A DNA stretch of 64,000 nucleotides from Adiantum capillus-veneris (lineage: Eukaryota > Streptophyta > Polypodiopsida > Polypodiales > Pteridaceae): assembly GCA_014529385.2 (NCBI GenBank), contig CM043942.1:5484501-5548500 (forward strand), in the 5' to 3' direction. Within the stretch, counting starts at the first letter, position 1. Every line of letters begins with the position of its first letter. Below the pieces are notes generated by a model, which was given only the letters and a program-made list of their open reading frames with translations, was not told the origin of the DNA and searched no databases. Shown here piece after piece: positions 56,063-64,000 of the stretch. A program made the position numbers and the translations under genes.

Positions 56063-56804
56063 TGTTAAGTATGAAGCCTGATTTACCCTTGTAATTTTCT
56101 GTGGTAAAAGCACACATTTGTAAGGCCCCCATTGTGAGGAGAAGCCATCGTGCGTGATGGAAAATCACTCACCGGAAACCAAAATTTTCACGGACAAGAA
56201 TCAGGGGCAACTTTAGAGGCCTCGGGGGTGGAGGCCCCCGAGACTTTTTTTTCGCCGGAATATTATGGCCGGACGATGGCCGGAAAGTGGTCGGAAAACA
56301 ACAGGTCGGTTGGCCGGTGGCCGGTGGTCGGAAGTCAATGGCGGGTGGCCGGTGGCCGAATTCAAAAGCGGACATGTCTTCTCAAGGGCGTCCACACATG
56401 GACGGATTGGAGGGTTCGATTTGGACTTATTCGCACAAGGGCGGCTACACATGGCTGTCTCTCATAAGAGAGGTCAGCCGTTTTGGCCTATAAAAGGAGG
56501 CCATTTCTACACACATTTCATAGTGTGAAGTTGATGCAACAAGGTGAATGTGAGGTGGTGAGAGTGAAGCAAGGCGGGAGCTCCATTAAGGGTATAATCC
56601 CTTTGTAAACTACTTCTTGTTTTGATGTACTAAAGCCATTGAGTGGCTGCTTTCCCGTGGACGTAGCCCACATTGGGTGAACCACGTATATCGTGTGTAC
56701 TCTCTCTCTCTCTCTCTACTCTATAATCTCGTGTATATAAATCTGTCTCTCTCCATTAAGTAATCTACTCAATTATCTATTTAGCTACGTCTTATTTCCT
56801 AACA
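56063..56804 (+). repeat. 3' LTR of C3
   Basis: 742 bp, TGTTAAGTATGAAGCC...CTAACA. It lacks a segment of the 5' LTR around the ATTATGGCCGG block and another of about 17 bases in the CCGGTGGCCGG block. Otherwise it is nearly the same. Confidence 0.95.
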
Positions 56805-56809
56805 ATTGA

Positions 56810-57570
56810 AAAGCTCATTTGAATTACAACAAGATTTCAAATGCTTCAAGTGACTAATAAAGTCTCTCACAAACTTCCCTTCCTCTCGTTGGGCTTTTTG
56901 GATTTGAGATGCTACACACCAAAGCACTCTCTCTCGTATTCTTTCAAGAACAGTCTCCTAAGAGTAGGGTAAATCATTTTTTCTTTCACCCTTAGGGTTC
57001 TATACCATTTCCACTTAAGGTCAGGCTTAAAGAATTACTCTTATGCAGGTCATTGTGTTCTCTTAGAGAATCACATATCTATTCAAAAACTTCAATATGC
57101 TTTCGCACATCCTCCCCGTCTCCACTAAATTTTTGTGTGAGCTTGGCTATTTGCACTACCTTACTTCTAGGCTCTCTATCAGGCATGTTACAAATATTTT
57201 CAACAATGGATTGACCAATAGCTTGAGCAAATGTTGCCAAGTCACCTAAGTGAGCAGGTATAGTGGGGACATGCTCTCTTGGGACTGCATGTGGAACAGA
57301 GGTTGGAATTGGGCTTGGCGTATAGGCCACCCTTGGGTTTCAAGTTTCGATCCATGTGGTGACCCAAAGTTCATATGTGTGGCCCTAGGCATAACAGATG
57401 TGGTAGCTTGAATGGTCCCATTGAAATAAGACCTTGGATGTTGTGGTTGTGGAGCGCAAGTTGTTAAAACAATGGTAGGGGCATCACCTACATGAGTATG
57501 AGGACTGATAGGTGTATATGATTGGTACACACTTGTAGGTACTATTGCAGGCATTGAGGTACGTAGGGTA
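56810..57570 (-). pseudogene. Gypsy N gag N-terminal part
   Basis: Minus strand. The frame 57554-57246 has SYFNGTIQATTSVMPRATHM and GSKLETQGWPIRQAQFQP. The frame 57330-57079 has LGDLATFAQAIGQSIVENIC and SKVVQIAKLTQKFSGDGEDV, then RKHIEVFE, a gag region that precedes the capsid core. Below 57079 it is broken by stops until the C3 insertion at 56809. Confidence 0.65.
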
Positions 57571-58100
57571 GAGCAACAAAGAGAGTTAAAAGAAAAATCC
57601 CCTTTGTTGGTCTAAACACTAACTAACAGATTTGATAACCTTGCACATTAGAGATCTAACAAATCTAACAAAAACAAGTACAATGTAGCACTTACAAAGC
57701 TTACAAAAACCTGCTAAAACTGCACATTACAATCGCTTAACAGTTCTCACACAAACTCAGACAAAAGCATGAAAACACATGGAAGAAAGGCTTCCAAAGG
57801 TAGCACTGAGTGCTCCTCAAGCTTAATGAAAGGCAGTCCTTGGCAATGTCACAAAAAATGTGCGCTTTGTCGTACGTGTCGAAGGCTAGGAACTTGCATG
57901 TGCAGTGTGTGCAAGCCTCGAAAGGCTACAAGCACACAACTACAGAGTCCTAGCAAGCTGAAAGAAACAATGGTGTGTCACTCACCCCTCAATAATTTTG
58001 TCGTTGTGAAGGATCTTGTGCTGCAAAGAAAAAGGGGCCGCCGTCGATGCCGCGCTCAACCGCCTTGCCGCCACCAATGCCACCACAATACTCAATTACA

Positions 58101-58157
<57 letters not shown>

Positions 58158-58345
58158 GCGTACACACACACACACACATACACACGTGAGCACACGAAGG
58201 AGAAGGAGACAGAGATGGAGCAAGAGTACTTCTTAGCTTACACCTCAAAGAATGAGTATTTTTAGGTCGAATGGATCTTTTATAAGAGTTATATCCATTC
58301 ACACATGGGCACCCACAGTGGCTGGTCGTTTTGCAAAACTATTGT
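57571..58345 (-). mobile_element. 5' LTR (U3 incomplete) and leader of gypsy N
   Basis: It matches 150-850 and the two pieces 21395-21632 and 41817-42020. Minus-strand order: part of U3 with the TATA box TATAAAAGATCC (about 58285), CA/TC microsatellite (58177-58101), GC-rich block, the conserved block with CAATGGTGTGTCACTCACC (57970), then an A-rich leader to the gag at 57554. Similarity to the other copies stops at about 58345 (after GTCGTTTTGCAAAACTA), so the outer part of U3, including the TGTTAACCC end, is lost or replaced. Confidence 0.75.
58101..58177. repeat. (TC)n and (CA)n microsatellite of the N 5' LTR
   Basis: An uninterrupted TC tract at 58101-58156, then a CA tract at 58162-58177. 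The ORFs of Ser-Leu or Glu-Arg repeats crossing it on both strands are artefacts. Confidence 0.92.
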
Positions 58346-59235
58346 ACACCATCTCGTGCTCCTCCCCTTTCCTGCACGCACAACACCACACCACGCACAC
58401 ATGCATCCGTTCACACACACTTACACTCACATGTGGCCGATTTGAGCAAGAAACACTTGAAGAAATGTTGCCGAACCTTCAAACACACACACACATACTA
58501 TGTTACTCACACACACATACATGAAAGTGAACAAATCTGTTAAGAATATTGAAAATAAGCTTACCTTGTTGATGGGGAGCAGGCGTATGAGTGAACATTT
58601 TCAAGTCCGGCAAGCCCTGTGGAAACAAGTCTGGAGCAAGTGAGGAGGAGGGCAAGAGAGGAAGATAAAAACGAGCGAAATGAGCAAGAAAAACCCGTGG
58701 GTTCTTTTTTGCAAAATCTGTTGGTACAGGTGCCGGTATATGCATCAAAATGCATGTTGGAATCGGCATCAACATACACATCAATATCAATATCGGTATG
58801 CGCCTCAATATCATCTTAAAAGAATGAAAATTAAAAATTTTAAAAATTTGATCTTCGTCTTGATTTACCTACACATATACCGACATCCACCATTGACGTC
58901 GATAATCTGATGTGAAAATTTTAGTGATCTCTTGTAGTGTCGGAAGAGTTGGGGGCTCTAATGATGGTAGCCACATGTGATCATAGGTTTTGTTGGGGCT
59001 TCTTCAATACCTTGACTATCCTTGCCTCCTTTGTGTTTCCTTCTTTACTCCACATAAGCAATATCACCCGTGATAGTGCAGCTTTGAATAAACTCTTACC
59101 TTCTAAATTGATGCTACTTTGGACTACTTGTTCTTTTACTACGTCTTCCATAAACACATAAAGACAATGAATAGGGGAAGGCATAAAGAGGGGGGAATCG
59201 GGATCAACATTGTGCTTGCCATGCTTTTGTGTTTC

Positions 59236-59279
<44 letters not shown>

Positions 59280-59512
59280 GTTCCATCTTCTCTTTGTTTG
59301 CCCAATTTTGGCCACCCGAATGTAGCCCACTTGACCATAGCCTCCTACACTAAGAAAACTTCAAAGCCCTTCTAATGCACACGCACACATGCGTGCACAC
59401 ACACACACACTCTTGGTGGTGCCATAGGCTTGGACTACTTCAACTACAAGAGCATAGTGAAAGAGAGAATTGTTGGTTTCAATCTTCCCCCCCCCCCCCC
59501 CTTCCTCCCCAC

Positions 59513-59547
<35 letters not shown>

Positions 59548-59821
59548 AGCCCAATGCCACATCTTTCTCTCTATGTTGTCTTCCTCTTGTAGCATCAACC
59601 TAGTTGATGATCTCCAAGGTTCAATGCAAGCCACAATCAAGAAACTCTTCCTTGGATGACAGTTTCCTAGCATCATTACTTCTCCCTGTGTGAAGCTTCT
59701 AGAGTTGCCAAGCTTTGTTATCATTAGCATTATCAACATTCCCGACTGGGTTCGTCTTTGTCTCCTTTGTGCTTCTCACCTAAAGCATGAGCTCCCTTGT
59801 GCCATCTCCACACATGCAATG

Positions 59822-59892
<71 letters not shown>

Positions 59893-62608
59893 GCGATGTC
59901 CGCTTTGTGTCACCGGGCTACTAGGGTATACTAGTCAGACTCATTAGCAATTGAGACGTGGCCTTCATCCTTGCTTTATATATAATGTAGATGTATGTAC
60001 TCTTCTACTCGTTGGTGTAATTTTTCAATTTTCATAAAGACAACATCTATGTAGAAATCACATATTTGACATGATCAGTGCTAGATATTTGATTTTATTA
60101 ATGCTTGATTGCTAGATAACTTTGTTTTAGCAATGCTCGAGTTTCTTGTCACCAAAGTTATCCCTTGATGGTGCTTTCAATCTATTATTTGACAGTGCAA
60201 AGCACCAAATCTCCATAAACCCCCCACTTGTGAATTGGCACCCTAAGAAAGTGCTCACTGATAGGGGAGGGTGCATTTCTTTTTGTTTTCATCTTTGCGT
60301 CTGTATGTGTGTGTGTGTTTGGGGCCTTGTCTTGTTCTCACCCCAATTTACATTAATCCCTCCATCGATGAAGGGGGTATTATTACATTGAGCTATGCTA
60401 GACTCATTAGGTATCCTCCACAAAAGCGGGGGGTAATTCTACTTGAGAATAGCTAGACTTGGATTTGATATCGGTTTCACACACCCACATGTAAAGTGAG
60501 GAACAAGGGAAGAGGGCTCCTCAATATGCCCTTCAGATATGAAGGGGTAGGAAAAGGTCACTCACTGACCTTTCCATGTAATTAAGGTGACTAGTTGGCA
60601 AATCGTGGAGGCCTGTAGCCACTCGGCTTGGGAGAAAAAATTAAGGTAAAGGTCACTGAGTGACCTATCTTTTCCTTCACAATCAAGGGAAGGGGACCAA
60701 AACAAAGCATTTTGGTTACTGATGCGGAACATTATTCTTAATCGACACAACTACTACAGAGATTCAAACTGTACCTACATGACTACGAATTTTAGTTGCT
60801 CTCATGTCAGTACAACAAAGCATCCTAGTTTTCATAAAATCTAATATCTAAACAACCCAGATGATGTTCTCATATTAAACTGATCATTTAATGTGGGAGA
60901 ATAAACATGAACAAGGGTTAGAATATAGACATGTGTTTATGTCTCAACACGGGACTAAGGGTAAAAGGGTTCCAAATGAGAGATGGTATGTCAAAGAGAA
61001 ATACTACCTAATGGAGCTTAAAGACCGTAGGGTTAGCTTCATTAAAAGCCTCTAAAAATTAGTGTTCAAAAGTCCTTTGACCTTAGGCAAGCTAGGCTTG
61101 TTGTCTTGCTAAGTTTTAGTGGAAACTTTACCCAAAAGCTTGAGGTGTTTCTCGCATGCTTAAATGACTAAAGTTCTTGAAGTATTCAATTAGATAACTC
61201 TCAAGAGACAAGAATGTGCCATGCTTGATTGACTAAGTCTTTGAAGTATTCAATTCAACCAAATGACTTAATAAGCATACAAGACACATGTTAAAATGAT
61301 GTGTTTGAATGATATTGGATAGGTTTTAAAGGGGTCTAATGAGAATTTAAATACATAAAAATAAATAAATAAGTTCTTTCTCTCAAAGAGGAAAAATAAG
61401 ACACATGTCCAAATGAAATAATAAAAAATACGAGAGAGAGAGAGAGAGGCGGACCAAGCATGAGAGGGGGGGTATACTCTCCCACACACACACACACACA
61501 CATTCTCTCATTGTGTGGAGTGAAAAATACAAGAGATCCATCTCTTTCTCCAAGTTTGTTGAGAAGTGGAGAGCCTACACCAACACTCTTGGCTATGGAA
61601 TGCAAATCCAACCAAGAGTCATCTTCAATGCTTAAGCTTTCCATCTTCTTCATCTTCATTACTATGCTATTATGCTATGCTAAGCAAGAAGAGTGATGAT
61701 AAGTGAGAAATTATTTCTTTCTCATATGGAATGTTTCTTCTTCCTCTTCCCTACCCCATTCCTCGCTAGCTCTCTCCACCTTCGTAGGTGTATTAGGCAT
61801 TGGGACTAAGGCTTGGGATAGTTAATGCTTTTTGAAAAGTTTATGTTAAGCTTGTGATGCATGAAGATTTCCATCTTCATAGAATCACCAAGGTCACAAG
61901 AAACACAAAGATTGTGTTGTAACAAAGTCTCGCTTGATAGAAGAATCTATAATACAAACGTCTTTTGGAGGGGGGACCGGCTCCAAGTAAATCCGGTCCT
62001 CATATATTGTCATGTTCTCTAATACTCTCTCTCTTACAAAATTATTGTTCATGCCAAGTTCATTAAGTAATATTTTTGTGTTGCTACCATCAATTAAGTT
62101 CACCTTCCAAGTTCTCAAAGTAATCTCATAAAAATGCTCACTCGAATTCTCTTAATTCCAGTATTCTCAAAGTTAATAGTTCATTTACATTACATTGATA
62201 TCATAGCATTTGGTTTCTCTTTTCTTTCTTAAAAAGAGTGGTCCTTAAGTAGGCTATTAATGGTTGATTTTGTTAATTATATTAGGGTAAGTGGGACTGG
62301 GAATCTATTATCGGTTTTGTTGAGGCCACTATGTGGGATATGGTGCACACCTCGGGAGCTTTGGTCTTAATAACGGGGTCTTTTCAAACTTTCCTACGGA
62401 TTTACCATTATTGAGCCATAAGAAGTCCGAAAGGAGCTATCCCTTGGCAATTCTACTATGCTAAACCCACCCCACTACTTTCTATAATTAACAATTTGAT
62501 CCGTGTGTGTAGATACTGAAGTGCTTATTTTCAAAGGCTAAGAGGAGTAGCAACTAAGGTTTTGAGCTTCCAAAGAATACACTAAGTAAACACATAAGTA
62601 TAATTAGC
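58346..62608. other. Microsatellite-rich intergenic region, no gene seen
   Basis: It contains CA clusters (58400-58525, 59370-59412), an AG tract (59237-59276), poly-C tracts (59487-59501 and 59514-59547), a TC tract (59824-59890), AG (61432-61449) and CA (61483-61502) tracts. Ordinary AT-rich sequence lies between them. No ORF has recognisable coding content. The last part (61900-62600) probably includes the 5' LTR end and leader of the gypsy whose gag starts at 62609, but no LTR copy is available to set limits. A weak primer-site-like TGATATCATAGCATTTGG occurs at 62196. Confidence 0.6.
59487..59547. repeat. Long poly-C tracts (15 and 34 C)
   Basis: 59487-59501 is 15 C, then TTCCTCCCCACA, then 34 C (59514-59547). 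Homopolymer C of this length is rare and may reflect sequencing or assembly, or a real quadruplex/i-motif-forming tract. The Pro-rich frame across it is not a gene. Confidence 0.88.
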
Positions 62609-64000
62609 ATGGATGACAATAACCAAGAGAGTAGAATGAACATTGATAACTTTGATTTTGCACATGAAGGTGCTAATGATGATGTCCGCATGTTTAGCAA
62701 TTATCTTGTTACTAGGTTGCATCAAGCTATGGGCAACCCTACTTTGCAATCCGAAGCTACTCAACAGCTTTGTGCTTATGGGATTTTCCTTCCAAGAGGA
62801 GAGAGAGCTTAGGAGGCCTCTTGATGAGACCCCAAAAGAAGACTCTCTCCCATACGAGAGGAGGAATCCAAGGAACAAGAAAGTAATGAATCCCTAAGTT
62901 CCTCTGAAGATGTGTCTCCACAAAGACGACAGTCTAGACGATCGCCAACTCCTCCCATGAGGAAACAATCAACACATAGTCCTTCTCCTTGTCACTCCAA
63001 AAGGGAAGAGAGGAAACAAAGGAAGAAAAGGTAAGGAAAGAGGTCACCCTCTTCACCTTCCTTCTCTCCCGACAAAATCTTTGTCTATTCTCCTAGAGGA
63101 ATACAAGAGGGGAGGACATTGCAAATCATACCCTACATGGCAAAGATCACAAAAGCTCAAGAAGTTCAAAGAGGGAGGAAAGAGTATCTCTTTTCTCACC
63201 TATGATGGCACCTTTGGTTCCACCGACAAAGTATTGTCCTTCATCCAACAATTTGATGCGGCCTTTGGAGATGAGGGCTTCATGGAGTCCTCCAAGTTAC
63301 ACCATGTAGCTATGCACTTCCAAAAATCAGCTCGTAAATGGTGGGCTAGACTTTGTGGCAACGGTGAAGCCCCAAAGACATGGAAAACTCTACGAGTTTT
63401 CATCATGAAGCAATTGCTTGCAAGCGATGCAAAGGAAAAATTACTTACCGAATGGTGCAGTTGAAGCTTCTCTTACATGATTCTATTCACAAATATATGG
63501 ACAAGTTTTGGGATTTAGATCTCAAGGCTACTGTCTTCCAAAAGATAGACTTCACCGAGCAAAAGCAACAATTTTATATGGGATTGCCTGAAGAAATGGC
63601 AGAGTATGTCAACTCCCATGGCTTGGTTCTATAACCGAAGTAATCCACCACACCATAGTTGCTTCCCGCATCAATTTCCAAACAAGGGGCTATACGGAAT
63701 GTCAAACCTATGGAAAACAAAGACAAAAATGATGCAAAGGGAAAAATCAATGCCCAAAATTCTTCCCAAGGCACTTCCTATGACAACAACAACAACAACA
63801 ATAGGTCCAAGGAGAAGGGAGTTTACAAAGGTAAAAACAAACTCTCTCATGAAGAGCTTGAAGCTTTTTTCAAGGACCATAAGTGTTTAAGTGTGGGGAG
63901 GAAGGACATGGCTATCATTCTTGCCCTAAGAAAAATGCTCGCAATGAGATTCCTAGGGCTTCCACCATCGAAGCTCCAAAAGAGGATGCTCATTGCAAAG
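62609..64000 (+). pseudogene. Gag of a third gypsy element (G3), truncated by the window end
   Basis: The ATG at 62609 starts MDDNNQESRMNIDNFDFAHE. A stop and frame change occur near 62810, followed by a Ser/Arg-rich segment (62900-63050). The capsid domain (63150-63630) has GGKSISFLTYDGTFGSTDKV, LSFIQQFDAAFGDEGFMESS, LHHVAMHFQKSARKWWARLC and, after a frameshift near 63460, DSIHKYMDKFWDLDLKATVF and DFTEQKQQFYMGLPEEMAEY. A zinc-knuckle remnant (about 63880-63925) reads KCGEEGHGYHSCPK, with a 1-base loss before the first Cys. It belongs to the retrotransposon gag family and differs from the G and N gags. Confidence 0.85.

Larger units (their letters stand above)
52048..56809 (+). mobile_element. 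Copia element C3 with both LTRs and target duplication ATTGA
   Basis: The LTRs are 52053-52829 (777 bp) and 56063-56804 (742 bp). ATTGA lies at 52048-52052 and 56805-56809. It is inserted in opposite orientation into the gag of gypsy N. The LTRs are very similar but differ by short indels in the CCGGCC-rich segment. The gag-protease-integrase frame is open and RNase H is open, while RT is gone. It is probably the youngest large insertion in the window. Confidence 0.95.

Noticed and set aside
57769-58302. Several ORFs with long Ser-Leu or Arg-Glu runs
   Set aside because: They run through the TC microsatellite of an LTR. No conserved domain lies outside the repeat.
58900-59350. Possible host gene or exon with splice sites
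   Set aside because: No ORF longer than about 100 codons and no recognisable domain. Sequence is broken by an AG microsatellite.
59375-59739. Pro-rich (plus) and Gly-rich (minus) ORFs
   Set aside because: They are produced by the poly-C tracts.
62196-62213. Primer binding site TGATATCATAGCATTTGG for the G3 gypsy
   Set aside because: It resembles the initiator Met type, but no LTR end (CA) can be confirmed beside it and G3 has no second LTR in the window.

Overview
The window is plant nuclear DNA made almost entirely of LTR retrotransposons of several ages, nested in one another. I see no convincing host gene. Plant origin rests on Ty1/copia elements with initiator-Met-type primer binding sites (TGGTATCAGAGC, TGGTATCCGAGC), Ty3/gypsy polyproteins of plant type, and long TC/CA microsatellites inside LTRs. 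A large-genome, repeat-rich land plant (fern, lycophyte or gymnosperm) fits best, but the species cannot be named from this sequence.

Layout. 1-1033: LTR and leader of a minus-strand gypsy (family N). 1034-2010: minisatellite. 2143-5280: no gene. 5281-6771 (minus): decayed gypsy gag joined to a stretch resembling a Penelope-like reverse transcriptase, preceded on its 5' side by a leader array of 22-bp palindromes (7354-8953). 10058-13136 (minus): 3' end of a second copy of the large family-G element (accessory gene plus 3' LTR). 13137-15170 and 15193-19900 (minus): two truncated copia elements head to tail. 21395-21632: half of a family-N LTR. 21633-41816 (plus): an approximately 20-kb gypsy element G with matching LTRs. 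41817-42191: the other half of the N LTR that G split. 42192-58345 (minus): the rest of gypsy N, itself interrupted by copia element C3 (52053-56804, TSD ATTGA). 58346-62600: microsatellites and poly-C tracts, no gene. 62609-64000 (plus): gag of a third gypsy, cut by the window end.

Element G runs LTR - primer site - palindromic leader - gag - protease - duplicated RT/RNase H - integrase - second retropepsin-like domain - promoter-like and palindromic leader - a long accessory gene of roughly 1150 codons that I do not recognise - polypurine tract - LTR. Gypsy N independently has a retropepsin-like domain after integrase, and different small ORFs after that.

The most interesting signals are: (1) tandem leader arrays of perfect or near-perfect 22-bp palindromes spaced about 283 bp, where the unit backbone looks shared between families but the palindrome has been swapped; (2) the large accessory protein, present in two copies; (3) a second aspartic-protease domain downstream of integrase in two different gypsy families; (4) splice-donor-like sites in the G LTRs, just before gag and before the accessory gene. 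Most coding copies are broken by stops, frameshifts or RT deletions, so the window shows fossils and recent non-autonomous copies rather than intact elements.
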